NCBI GenBank assembly: GCA_009801015.1
Contig: VHZZ01000014.1
Location: 580,710-616,336, forward strand
DNA length: 35,627 nucleotides
Direction of reading: 5' to 3'
Origin: Silene noctiflora
Taxonomy: Eukaryota; Streptophyta; Magnoliopsida; Caryophyllales; Caryophyllaceae
Below are positions 1 to 10,913 of this stretch, one piece after another. The stretch's first letter is position 1, and each line of letters starts with the position of its first letter. The notes beneath the pieces were generated by a model. It made no database searches and had not been told where the DNA came from. It worked only from the letters and a program-made list of their open reading frames with translations. The translations under genes were made by a program, and so were the position numbers.

Positions 1-265
1 CCCGTTGTGACATTAGGCATGGTATTGAATTTCTGTTGTAGTAATTTTTTTAATTTTCACCTGTAAATAAAACTGTCTCATTTATACCTGCCTGATTACA
101 TTGTAACAACGGGAAATAATCCCCGTTGTGACATTAGGCATGGTATTGAATCTCAGTTGTAGTCTTGAAATTGCATTGCTAATGAATTTTTTTTTAATTT
201 TCACCTGTAAAACTGTCTCATTTATGCTTACCCGGTTATTACATTGTAACAACGGGAAATAATCC
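1..265. repeat. Two-unit tandem repeat with inverted CCCGTTGT / ACAACGGG ends
   Basis: Two head-to-tail units (about 1-121 and 122-265) share the same order of words: CCCGTTGTGACATTAGGCAT, TTTTCACCTGTAAA, AACTGTCTCATTTAT, ACATTGTAACAACGGG. Each unit starts with CCCGTTGT and ends with the reverse complement ACAACGGG, so each looks like a small element with short terminal inverted repeats. The second unit carries about 25 extra bases. A third start (CCCCGTT) follows at 265. The array lies just upstream of the first visible neprosin exon, presumably in an intron. Confidence 0.7.
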
Positions 266-332
266 CCGTTTTTTTTTAATTTTTTTTAATTTTAATTATT
301 GCATTGCTAATAATTTTTTTTCAATGTCACAG

Positions 333-3300
333 AGTTTAGATGGAGATATTATAGATTGTATTCCAACACATGAACAACTAGCATTTGAACACCCAATGCT
401 AAGAGGCCAAAAACCATTGGTAAGTCCACTCATATATTACGGTGACAATTCATGTCAGCCGACCTCAAATCATTTTAAACTTAACGCGATATTGATATTA
501 CAGGATCCGCCAGAGCGACCAAAAGGGCACGAAAGAGTAGGAAGTAGTAACATGTTTGAAGAAACATTCCAATTATGGCATTTAACAGGAGAAACATGTT
601 CACCAGGGACCATTCCAATTAGAAGAACTAGTGAAGATGATATGATGAGGGTTAATTCTATTAATAGATTTGGTAGGAAACCAAGAAAATTTGTTAGAAG
701 AGACTCCTCTGGTACTGACCATGAGGTAATTTTTTTTTACCCTTCTTTTTTACTGTTTTATCAGTTTACCCTCCATATTTTTTTAAATAAATTTGTCCAA
801 AATATCGGAAAATTCTAAGGTATAGCCGTATGCTCTAAGTCTCTAACCAATGAGAATGCATCATTTTTATTATTCACAAAAACTTCAGAGAGACGGTCTC
901 TCAATAGCGTTATTGAGAGATCTCTCACATAATGGGGTGAGGGACCCACTGAATTTTTTGTTTCCCTATTATGTCTCTCGCTAACTAAATTAGTGAGAGA
1001 CGGTCTCTCACGAGACCTACTGTTTATTATTTCATTTAGATTAGTCTCTAACTTTTTTTACTGCTTTATCAAATTACCCACCATGATATTTTTTTCAATT
1101 TTTTTTTAAAAATAAATTTGTCCAAAATATAGGAAAAATACGAAACTACAAAACGGTATAGCCCGAGTCTCAGACCAATGAGAATGCACCATTTTTATTC
1201 ACTTAGATTATGTTTTATTCCGTATTATTCATGGGAGTACACTGACGTGGTATACCAGATGTACCGACGAAATTCTCAAAATATTGAATATAAAGAAAAA
1301 GAGATTGAAACATGTATGTTCATCATTATGATCATAAGGTCTCATTTTGGTGCACTCTAGACAAAGGGGTCAAAAGAAACTGAATAAAGCCAATTAAAGT
1401 TTTTGAAGTTGTCTCCTTTTTATAACAATGCAAATTAAAGTTTAAACCTTGTAATAATTTTAGGATAAATGCCTTATTGCATTGGTAATTTAACAAATTT
1501 ATGTTTATATTAACAAAAAAAAAAAGAATAATTAGGTGTCGATAAATGTATGGCTAGTAAGTTGGTACATTATCAGAAGGTCATTTTACTTTATTCAATC
1601 GTATATACTCGTATTACAAAATCGGAAAATAGATGAATATTTCGCTTCGTCGGAAACGGATATATATGAATAAATGTATATCAGAGAAGTAGGCAACAAC
1701 TTAAAAGGACTGATTTTTATGACATAGAAAGGAAATAAGAGAAAATTAATTAATGGTACTAGTTGGTTGTTGTTGTTGTTGTTGTTTAAATTGTCAAAAT
1801 AATAAATGTTTATAGTGAGGTTGCTTCTTGTAGAAATTCTTCAATTTCATACTATATTTCTTCATTTGATTTTGTTTCTTACATCAAAGCGTCTTGCTTG
1901 TGACGGAAACTATTCGTCACAAGCTGGAAACGGATAGTATCTCTCTCACAATAAGGCAAGTGGGAGGACAAGTGGGGGAAAAATGGAGCACCCAATGGAT
2001 AGTGTCACTTGCATATTGTGAGAGGGGCACTATCAGTCACAAACTTGTGACGGATAGTGCCCGTCTTCAATGAGAATTTGTGTTCTTACATAGTTGTCAA
2101 CCCACTCCTATTTAATTTTCTTGATGACATTTTTCTGAATTTTAGTCATGATGTGCATTGTTTTGGATGCCATCATTTCAATCTTCAACTTCCCTTTTTA
2201 CTTGAAATAAATGCTTATCGAAATCACAAATTTTAGAATAAGGCGGTTTCATATCGCATATAAGACTGTCTCACGTAATAATTGATATATCTGAATATTG
2301 TTCATTGAATCATTTGAATTCTATAATAATGAATTTTTTTTACTTAGAATACAAGTTATTGGGACATAGTATGGTTGATTTTATTTCTTAGAATACAAGT
2401 CTCTTAAATGCTTATCGGAATCACAAATTTTAGAATAAGACGGCTTTATATCGCACGTAAGACTGTCTCACGTAATAATTGATGTATCTGAATACTAGTT
2501 TATGCACGGATTGTTTTTAAAACATTATAGTGATTTTTTTTTCTATTTTAAATGTTTTGTTTTTATCAATATAAATATTTGTTATGTACCAATATGGTGA
2601 TTTTTTTGATATTAAAAAAAAAATCATCATAATGATTTAATCAGTATAATTATTATGGTATTTTTTTTTCGATTTATAAAAATTTTCATTTCAATAATTT
2701 TTTTTGCGAGATCTTTTAGACCTATATTTGTTGTGTTGGTTAATTTCTGAGTTATTAAATTTACTTAAATTAATGATGCATTACAAATTAGTGAAGTAAG
2801 AAATTAATGATCAAAATTTATGTGAGTAATGGTATAAGTAGTGGTAGGATCAAAAATCTCTTTTATCTCCTTAATTTAAGCAGTGCTAATCAGAATTCAT
2901 AAAAATACTTGACTTTTATATAATGTAAATTGTTCATTGAATCATTTGAATTTTATAATAATGAATTTCTTTACTTAGAATACAAGTTATTGGGACATAG
3001 TATATATGATTGATTTTATTTCTTAGAATACAAGTCTCTTAAATGTTGTGTTTTGTGGCCTCCATAATTAAGCATGGTACTTAGAATTGGGAGACACCAT
3101 AATTTTGAGCTTAATAATAATATTCATTCGAATTTTTTTTTAACCCTCGATAAATTCTTTAAAAGTCGTAGATTTTATGAATTTTTTCATCAATAGAAAA
3201 TACGCTGTGTTATAGAGACTTTCTCTGAAACGGATTAAGTACTACTAATCTATAGTTAGATGAGCAACTTGATTAACATTAACATAAATATATGATATAA

Positions 3301-5779
3301 GATTCATATATCTTAATTCTTAACACTATAATTTTCTATATTTTCTCTATAACCTATAAGAATAAAGTATTATAGAAATTTGTAGAGATTGATAGTTAAT
3401 TAATATTAATATATGGAATTAATTAAAATGCAGCATGCAGTGGGATATGTAAGTGGCAATCAATATTATGGAGCAAAGGCAAGTATTAATGTATGGTCAC
3501 CCAAGGTAGCTAATCCCTATGAGTTCAGTTTATCACAAATGTGGGTTATTTCTGGTTCTTTTGGTGATGATCTTAACACCATTGAAGCTGGTTGGCAGGC
3601 ATGTCTTTCCTACTACTCCCTCTTAATTCTTTTTTATATACTGACGAATTCTTGTTTAAGACGGGTTTATCGATCAGTCTTAAGTTAAGAACGCGTCGAG
3701 TAGTATTAATAAGATAATACATAAGCTGGATGATATTTCACTCGTTTTAAGGTTAAGATGAATATCAGCCTCTGTCTTAAGGGATACTAACTGTTTTTTT
3801 TATATAAGTTAATTAATTTTTAATAATTTGTATATTTATAGCAAAAATATTATTGATTAAGTCCGGTTTATCAGTCTTAAGTTAAAAAAAAACGTCGAAT
3901 AGTATTAATAAGATAATACACAAGTTGAATGATATTTCACTCGGTTTAAGGTTAAGATGAATACCAGCCTCTGTCTTAAGGGATACTAACTGTTTTTTTT
4001 ATATAAGTTAATTAAATTTTAATAATTTGTATATTTATAGCAAAAATATTCTTGATTATTAAGTCCGGTTTATCAGTCTTAAGTTAAAAAAAACGTCAAA
4101 TAGTATTAATAAGATAATACATAAGTTGGATGATATTTCACTCGTTTTAAGGTTAAGATGAATATCAGCCTCTGTCTTAAGGGATACTAACGGTTTTTTT
4201 TTATATAAGTTAATTAAATTTTAATAATTTGTATATTTATAGCAAAAATATTCTTGATTAAGTCCGGTTTATCGGTCTTAAGTTAAAAAATCGTCAAATA
4301 GTATTAATAAGATAATACACAAGTTAAATGATATTTCACTCGTTTTAAGGTTAATATGAATACCAGCCTCCTCCGTCTTCAGGAAAACAAACTGTTTTTT
4401 ATAAAATTAATTAATTTTTAATAATTTGTATATTTATAGCATGTTATTTACATAGATTAAATCAAATAAGTACCTAGTAGTATCCCATTTTAAATGAAAC
4501 TTCTTTAATTATATAGACTAAACACAACTTGTATAAAAATAGTTTCACGAAAATTCAAATAAGACGATATCAGTATGCACCATACAACGATCTTATATAA
4601 AATCGGCTAAAATACTTATCTTAATCTATGAAGCAACCTAAAATAAGTGATAGGAGTACGGTATTTTCAGAAGTTATTATATTTAAGTAAATGTAGATGG
4701 ATGAATTTATTGCTTTAGCTACTTATTATTCAACTATCTGACAAAATTAAATAGAAATCTGAAATTGAGGGCTAATTAATAATATTGCTAATTAACTTCA
4801 TTTAATTCATTATATAGGTCAGTCCAGAGCTTTATGGAGACAACTACCCTAGGTTCTTCACTTATTGGACTGTAAGTCAATCTCAATACTCATCTTTATT
4901 TTTTCGGATAGGCGGTGCCATTGAGGTTTGATATTTTGCCCGAAATACCAAATTTTTTGATCCGGGGAACTTTAAGAGGCCATAACTCGTGCTTACGATT
5001 TCCGAAAGTGATAATTTTTTTTTCAAATCGATCATCTTTCCGAGAAATACGATTTCAAAAAAAAAAAATTATCGTATTTGGATCCCGTGGCTAGGAGTTA
5101 TTGCGTGTCAAAGTTTTTTTGACCGAACAAACTTTGAGTGACCATATCTCTTGGTCACGAATTCCAAACTCAACAATTTTTTTTTTCAAGTCGTAGTTTT
5201 CGGAAAGATGATCAATTTGAAAAAAAAATTATCACTTTCTGAACTCGTAAACACGATTTATGGCCTCTTAAAGTTTTCCGGATAAAAAATTTGGGTATTT
5301 CGGGCAAAAAAGCAAACCTCAAGGGCACCGCGTGCATTTTCCGTTATTTCTTTTCTGCCATTCGTCTTGCTTAAAACCGTCTTAATTAAAGACTTTTCAA
5401 AATCTCATACGGAGTATTGTTTACACTTTAAGATTCGGTGTGATAGTTGTCTTAAGTTAATACAATCTTAAATAAGAATTGGTGGTTTTTATGTGCTATT
5501 TTAGAAAAAAAATTAATACTCAAAATATTACAAAATATTAATTACGTTTTGTAAAGTTTGAGAGTAGAGACCTCGAGTTAAGCAGGAATAATCAAGGTTG
5601 AAAATATGATTATAAATTTTCGAATAGACGGACTTCTATAATTCTTATAAGGAGAGTAGGAGACTCCTCTATCTATAATGCACTTAGTAATTAGTACGAA
5701 GTAATTTCTTTTGAGACCGCTCCATATATTACTAGAAATTTTTTAGTCGGATTTTTAACATGTCATTAGGCATATTTTG

Positions 5780-5810
<31 letters not shown>

Positions 5811-8800
5811 ATATGAGAAGTTGAGAAAAATCATTCTACATTCCAATTTTTCACTAAATTCCTTCTAAATATGTATATTTTTGGTTCGTCAACGTATCCA
5901 GTAAACACATATTAGAAAAACCGCTTTCAGTCTGTATTTAATAGGGAGTATTTTCTTTTTGATATATGGCAGAGTGATGCATATCAAGCAACGGGATGCT
6001 ACAATTTGCTATGCTCAGGATTTGTTCAAACTAATAGTCGAATTGCAATTGGCGCAGCCATCTCACCAACATCTTCCTATAGTGGTGGACAATTTGATAT
6101 CAGCTTGTTAATATGGAAGGTAAATATTCGGTCGCTCTCGCTGAACAATGAAAAATAAAAAATTTTAGTTAAAATCTTTCGCAATATTTTGAGTCTGTCT
6201 TACAATATTACTCGTTCGTCTCAGCTGAACTTTTTCATGCCCTAATCATAAACCCTTTTTATTTCCATCGCACTTAGCAAACATAACTTCATCCCGATCT
6301 GCATCGATAATTTATTTTTAGAAAGTTCCCTTTAGAGAAATAATACCAAATCTCCTATACACTAAAAGATTAACAAGTCTAGGATAATCCCGCTCATTTT
6401 TCCCGCTCAATTGCTCCTTTGCGAAAAATATTCTTTTATATTTTCAGCAATAATATATTGTCGTCAATTAATAAATATTTTCTTCTAATTTCAGCAATAA
6501 TATTTAGTACATTAATTTGGTTCCATTAATTGCCAAAATCTTGCTAAAAAATTCTGTTATTCTTACAAAATCTTTATGACTAATCTGATTCCATTAATTA
6601 AATTTTTTTATTATTTTAAAATCAAGAAATATAGAGATGTAATTTGTTAAATTTTTTAATTCAATTTTTAAATTTTTTTTTTTTCCAAATCAACTTCACA
6701 TCAATTATCAGGCATCTAAAATACCTTTTATGTAACTCCCATGTAGGCCAAATTTCATAAAAAATACAAAAAATAAATTCTTAATTTTACTATTAGCTGA
6801 TTCAAAATTCGTCTTAATACAAAATTTTATAATAGTAGATTTATTAAATGTAAAAATGTTTAATTTTAATTACAACTTTCTCTAACACATCCCCTTACAA
6901 ATACTGTACTGTAGTACGGGATCTATACTAGTCTTGTAGTAAAACTATAATCTTGCTTAAAATTGCATCGCATGCGTGCACTATATTTGTAGGGCAGTTG
7001 TTAGATATTCATTCATTTCAATTTGTCATTGTTCCTTTTATGCTTTTTTATTTTTACAACTTTGTAAGATTCTATTCTCTTTTTTTATTCTTTCAGTAAC
7101 TCTTTTTACAACTCATTTTTTACTTTTTACGTACAAAAAAACACAAAGTAAAAAAATTACGTGTACTTAAAGTGTCAAGTTTTGTTGGAGTTGGTCATTT
7201 GTGAAAATAAATTGCCCTTTTTTTAAATGTCGTCCGGAATAAAGGATTAGCAAGGTCGGTTGTCCCTTGTAGACCATATAATTTTGAAATATTTTTATTA
7301 TAAATTTTGAATTTTTTTTCAAGTAAAGTTTTCAATTATACATATTCCCCTATAATTTTAAATCTTGATTTTGATACTGATGATTTTACGATTCCATGCA
7401 AAATTATTAGGACAATAGGACAAATAACACAAATTTTTACTCGTTAAGGTTATAAGCTTGTGACATGTTATGGCAACTCACTCGATTAAAAACGTCAAAA
7501 ATGAAAAGAGTTATAAAACGTATTACAAGTTTGTGACCGTCACAAATACGACCTGTTGTACGGATAAAGTCTTGAACAGTAAAGCTCATAAAAGGTTGCT
7601 TCTTACATGGAGGAATGCATGTATGGTACTCCACATTGGTACAACTAAATTTAATTGCCGTAAATTGTACAAAATGTTTAGGTATGGAATTAATTTATTT
7701 ACGTTTCCTCAAAATCAACCAAATATGCTTAAAAATAAATTAATTAATAACCTAATTTCTAACGTAATATAGTAAAATAAAATAGTCCATATAAGTTAAA
7801 AAAAAATTAGCTTATTTCGAGGTTAAATATTTTATTTTACCGTTGAGTAATCCTATAAGCCTAAGCAACTTTGTCTGCACGGCTCAATCAATCTCTATTG
7901 TCTCCCACCAACTTTGCTTTGTTATTGATACCATGCACATGATGGGTTAATGCTTATTAATTAAGCATCAATAATTATTACGTAAGATGGTTTCAGATTG
8001 TGAGACGGTTTTATAATATAAAAAGATAACTTATTTATCAGCATAAATGAACCTTTTTTTTTTGGAAAATGATAAATACAACCCTTAGAGCTGTATTTAA
8101 GAAGCTAAAAAAGGAAAAAAAAAAATTAATATACGCATTAATTGCATCGGTGGATGTGTAATTTAGTTCTTAATTCCAAAATTAATACCAAATTTGGAAG
8201 ATATTTAATGCTTAAATACAACCCTTAGGGTTGTATTTATCATTACCCTTTTATTTCACAAAATAGATCATTTCTTAGTGTGAGACCGTCTGGTCTATAA
8301 TTTACCTTACTAATAAGAGAATAAAAACTCTTAATATTTTTCCGCCAATGTTACAAACTTGAAAATGGGTCACATCTAATTATTGGGCTGTAATAAATTT
8401 ATTAGGCTATTATAATTTTGACCTCAGTAAAACTGATAAAACAACTAGGATTTGGTACTCAATTACATTCTAAATTATAATTATAATGTTTTGATAAAAA
8501 AAATATAAAAGGGGTGTAAAATTATAAAGTACAAAATTGCTAATTTTTTTTAGAAATGAATACAAACTTACACTGTATAAAACAATAGATAAACTAATTT
8601 TATTAGCTCTGTAAAAAAAAATTCATTATGATACTTTAAGAAAAGTTATAAATTGAAATCGTTAATTTTGTAATAAAAAAAATCCATGACATACTCAATT
8701 ATTTATTTATTTTTTTCTCATAACCAAATATAGTAAGATGAAATATGAAAATTTTAAGGTATAAATTTGGATTGAATAAGTAATAAACTAAAAAGTAAAA

Positions 8801-9409
8801 ACTCTACAAATACCGCGCATCTATGCGCGGGATCTACACTAGTTTGTGATTAAGCATAAACCTTCATAATTCCGTAATTATTTCCCTCTATTTTTTAATT
8901 TTCATTATTATTTATGTTAGCCGACCTCAAATCATGTTGGAACTAGAGCTGCTTTGTTGTTGTTGTTGTTGTTGTTCATGGCAATTGAAATTAATTATTT
9001 CTAAACAAAGACTGTATAATATTTATTGTAGGATCCGAAACACGGAAACTGGTGGTTAGAATTTGGATCCGGGATCCTAGTCGGATACTGGCCCTCATAT
9101 TTGTTCACACATTTACGTGACCACGCCAGTATGATTCAATTTGGAGGTGAAATCGTAAATTCAAGAGACGGAGGTTTTCATACGTCGACACAAATGGGAA
9201 GCGGTCATTTTTCGAGAGAAGGGTTCGGAAAAGCGTCGTATTTTCGAAATTTACAAGTAGTAGATTGGGGTAATAGCTTAATTCCATTGTCAAATCTCAA
9301 AGTTTTGGCTGATCATCCAAATTGTTACGATATTAGGGGTGGGATTAATAACGTTTGGGGTAATTATTTTTACTACGGCGGGCCGGGTAGAAATGTTAGA
9401 TGCCCTTAG
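333..9409 (+). CDS. Neprosin-family (DUF239) glutamic peptidase, 5' partial, six visible exons
   Basis: Exons: 333-419, 504-725, 3434-3598, 4818-4871, 5973-6119 and 9032-9409 (stop TAG). All have lengths divisible by three, giving 350 codons. The family is secreted plant proteases with an N-terminal activation (neprosin_AP) part and a C-terminal neprosin domain. Seen: the AP part begins SLDGDIIDCIP in exon 1; the catalytic domain begins near HAVGYVSGNQYYGAKA and ends with the family-typical GGPGRNVRCP. Neprosin is known to use two glutamates. By motif and spacing these correspond here to Glu154 (IEAGWQ) and Glu265 (FGGEIVN), both present; this mapping is inference. I did not use the in-frame ATG at 324, because TTTTTTTTCAATGTCACAG before 333 reads as an acceptor and the family has a preceding signal-peptide exon, which is not in the window. 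Intron 3 (3599-4817) starts with GC rather than GT. The introns are swollen by TEs (2708, 1219, 1101 and 2912 bases). No frameshift or internal stop is seen, so the gene is probably functional. Confidence 0.9.
740..1205. repeat. Direct duplication of intron-2 start, split by a MITE
   Basis: Segments 740-878 and about 1050-1205 are diverged copies. Both contain TTTTTTACTG.TTTATCA, AAATAAATTTGTCCAAAATAT, GGTATAGCC and ACCAATGAGAATGCA in the same order. The MITE at 876-1022 lies between them. The first copy begins within about 15 bases of the exon 504-725 donor. Confidence 0.7.
876..1022. mobile_element. MITE of the GAGACGGTCTCTC family, copy 1
   Basis: The sequence has AGAGAGACGGTCTCTCAATA on the left and TAGTGAGAGACGGTCTCTCA on the right, around a centre reading GGGGTGAGGGACCCA. 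The same order recurs at 25003-25142 and, reversed, at 26936-27052. It has no coding capacity. I cannot assign a superfamily. Confidence 0.7.
1888..2090. mobile_element. MITE of the TTGTGACGGATAGT family, copy 1
   Basis: The left end reads GCTTGTGACGGAAACTATTC and the right end ACTTGTGACGGATAGTGCCC, in inverted arrangement. The inner words CTCTCTCACAATA and TATTGTGAGAGGGGCACTAT are also inverted, so the element can fold back. Relatives occur at 10665, 23518, 24112, 25255 and 35146. It lies in intron 2 of the neprosin gene. Confidence 0.75.
2211..3046. repeat. Interleaved direct repeats in neprosin intron 2
   Basis: Block X (TGCTTATCG..ATCACAAATTTTAGAATAAG..ACTGTCTCACGTAATAATTG) occurs at about 2211-2297 and 2409-2495. 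Block Y (TTGTTCATTGAATCATTTGA..TACAAGTTATTGGGACATAG..) occurs at about 2299-2410 and 2929-3046. The order is X-Y-X-(AT-rich)-Y. The copies are very similar, suggesting recent local duplication. No coding sequence is seen. Confidence 0.75.
3662..4440. repeat. Four-copy tandem array, period about 200 bp
   Basis: Units start at 3662, 3863, 4065 and 4264 with (C/G)GGTTTATC..CAGTCTTAAGTTA. They run through TAGTATTAATAAGATAATAC, ATTTCACTCG.TTTAAGGTTA, and end in TTTGTATATTTATAGCA. Periods are 201, 202 and 199 bases. The first unit begins about 63 bases after the exon 3434-3598 donor, so the array forms the start of intron 3. It is AT-rich and non-coding. Confidence 0.9.
4912..5331. mobile_element. 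420-bp fold-back (hairpin) MITE
   Basis: The ends are GCGGTGCCATTGAGGTTTG and CAAACCTCAAGGGCACCGC, near-perfect inverted complements. Most of the element is two arms of about 200 bases: AGAGGCCATAACTCGTGCTT pairs with AACACGATTTATGGCCTCTT, and AAATCGATCATCTTTCCG with CGGAAAGATGATCAATTTG. It sits in neprosin intron 4, about 40 bases past the donor. Transcribed in the intron, it would form a long hairpin RNA. Confidence 0.85.
5780..5807. repeat. 28-base poly(A) tract
   Basis: An uninterrupted run of A in neprosin intron 4. I see no retroposed gene body upstream of it. Confidence 0.8.
6351..6931 (+). mobile_element. Non-autonomous Helitron, copy 1
   Basis: The 5' end is TCTCCTATACACTAAAAGAT after an A. 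The 3' end is CTAG before a T, giving the A|TC..CTAG|T pattern expected of Helitrons. An 11-12 base hairpin (GTACT-GT-AGTAC, 6906-6917) lies 10 bases before CTAG, followed by GGGATCTATA as in copies 2-4. There is no Rep/helicase coding. Its body is the most diverged of the set. It lies in neprosin intron 5. Confidence 0.65.
6932..8300. other. Intron 5 remainder of neprosin gene, AT-rich, no gene seen
   Basis: Short ORFs here (for example 6976-7170 and 7470-7772) have no recognisable domain and AT-driven composition. Two nearby words, TACAACCCTTAGAGCTGTAT (8078) and TACAACCCTTAGGGTTGTAT (8217), suggest a small, partly palindromic element at about 8078-8240. I see nothing else. Confidence 0.5.
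8301..8842 (+). mobile_element. Non-autonomous Helitron, copy 2
   Basis: The 3' end has a GC-rich hairpin (CCGCGCATCTATGCGCGG, 8813-8830), then GATCTACA and CTAG followed by T. The 5' end (TTTACCTTACTAATAAGAGA) matches the 5' ends of copies 3 and 4, except that the first TC is TT. The body aligns with 19286-19786: shared TTATAATTATAATGTTTT, AAGTACAAAATTGCTAATTT, AAAATTCATTA.GATA, and GATGAAATATGAAAAT-like words. It lies in neprosin intron 5, about 190 bases before the last exon. Confidence 0.8.
8916..8977 (+). repeat. SINE-tail-like fragment with (TTG)n
   Basis: TTAGCCGACCTCAAATCATG is followed by a short spacer and (TTG)8-like repeats. The same word (CAGCCGACCTCAAATCATTT) occurs without the TTG run in the small intron at 455-474. 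Some plant SINE families end in TTG repeats after a similar motif, so this is probably a SINE 3' remnant. A further (TTG)n run is at 1766-1787. Confidence 0.4.
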
Positions 9410-9703
9410 GCCCAAGTCTAAAGGCCCGATAGAAAAATGAAAATTTATGTATATCTTTATTATCGGTTTGAGGTTTGAGGCCAAGGGTTCGATCTCAAAA
9501 TTGTTTATGGGGTTTTGGTGATTTTTATAGTTTTTTTTTTCTTCGATTTTCTCTTTATTTTTTTATATTTGTTTTTTAGTCTAACATGTGATGAATTAAT
9601 CACACTTTTACTAGGAAGCATTGGTGTAAATTTTTGTCGAGAAAAAGAAAATGAATATAGTATGGCTTGTGAGCTTCTTATCTTTATTCTTTTAGTTCTC
9701 TTA
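9410..9703 (+). other. 3' flank / probable 3' UTR of neprosin gene
   Basis: Non-coding stretch after the stop. It contains GGCCCAAGTCTAAAGGCCCG just after the stop, and a T-rich tract at 9529-9577. No clear poly(A) signal could be chosen. GGTTCGATCTC at 9485 resembles a tRNA B box, but I see no matching A box or cloverleaf. Confidence 0.4.
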
Positions 9704-10220
9704 CTAGTATAGATCCCGCGCACATTGCGCGGCATATATATAGGGTTTTTATTTTTAGAGCATTATCCAAATTAGTACCTCATTAATATTTAATATTTCA
9801 CTCCATTATATTTTAATATGGAAAATTAATCAAAGAAAATAGAGTAAAATTATGAAAGGTGTATTTTTATGAAAATACTCTTTTTACCATAAAACTACGG
9901 ATTCTTTTTTTAATTTTCTCCATTTTTTTGTCACCAACTTAATAGTAAGTATGTGTCAAGTTATTTTCTAAATAATAATAATTGCATTATGACTAATTTA
10001 GCAACTTATGGTTTATAGTTTAAGGGTTAATACCAATTTTATTTTACTATAATGAAATATCATAATTTTGAATTTATTTAAAAAATTAGAGTATAATAAT
10101 TGTAAGATTATATTTTAAGGAAAAGATTATATTGTTTATTAAAGAAAGTTTCCTTATTGAGAAAAGTGTATTTTGAAGGGAAAACTAAGAAATTTTTTAT
10201 TCTCTTAGTAGTAAGGAGGA
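9704..10220 (-). mobile_element. Non-autonomous Helitron, copy 3 (reverse)
   Basis: Read on the - strand it begins TCCTCCTTACTACTAAGAGA after an A and ends in a hairpin (CCGCGC..GCGCGG), GATCTATA, then CTAG before a T. This fits A|TC..CTAG|T exactly; size 517 bases. Both ends match copies 2 and 4. It is inserted about 295 bases downstream of the neprosin stop. Confidence 0.8.
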
Positions 10221-10664
10221 TTTTTTGAATTTTCCCTTAATTTAATTCGCTTTAACTTTCGCGTGTCTTGTCTAGTGATTAAGATGAAGGTTATGTGATC
10301 AATCGTTACCAAATTTTCGTCTATTAATATAAAAAATGAGTGAGATAACTCGAAAACATGCATCACTGCTAAACCCATGGAGCAATTTTGTGCACCCATC
10401 ATTTACCTCCACATTCCCTAAAAAAAAAGCCGTGTGAGGCAGTGTGGAGTCAGAATTTGAACTCAACGAGAGTAAAAAGTTTCAGAGGTGGGGTTATACT
10501 GGAAAGATATGTTTTATTGAGAATTGCATAAATGACAATGAGATACAAGATGTGTATTTATACTTATACAAGAGTTCTAGTTTCCTAATCTATACAATTA
10601 TTCATTATTAGGAAGTTAAGACATAAGGAAAGTCTAGCAAGACTGATCTTACATATTGGAAATG
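10221..10664. other. Intergenic, no gene seen
   Basis: AT-rich spacer. GTGTCTTGTCTAGTGATTAA (about 10262) and GAATTTGAACTC (about 10453) faintly resemble tRNA-derived A and B boxes, but they are too far apart for a tRNA. I cannot support a feature here. Confidence 0.4.
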
Positions 10665-10858
10665 AGTAGACGGCTACTATTCGTCTAAAGTTGAATACAG
10701 ATAGTGACCCTCTCACAAAATGCAAGTGAGAGGGCAAGTGGGGGTATCCATTCCCACCCAATTGTACTATCCAGTTACATTTTGTGAGTGTGACACTATC
10801 CGTCTAAAGTTGAAGGCAAATAATGTCCGTTTACAATGAGAATTTGTGATGTAAGATA
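10665..10858. mobile_element. MITE of the GACGGATAGT family, copy 2
   Basis: It has the same layout as 1888-2090: CTATTCGTCTAAAGTTGAA, ACAGATAGTGACCCTCTCAC, GCAAGTGAGAGGGCAAGTGG, TTTTGTGAGTGTGACACTAT, then a terminal CAATGAGAATTTGTG as in copy 1. It ends about 55 bases before the first site II motif of the copy A promoter region. Confidence 0.7.
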
Positions 10859-10913
10859 TTGAGAAGTGGGTCCCAGGGTCAAAGTTTGGGTCAAAAAATA
10901 CTTTTGGCCTTTA

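Noticed and set aside
324..332. ATG at 324 as the neprosin start codon
   Set aside because: The preceding T-rich tract and CAG make a good acceptor at 332, and a start here would leave the secreted protease family member without its signal peptide.
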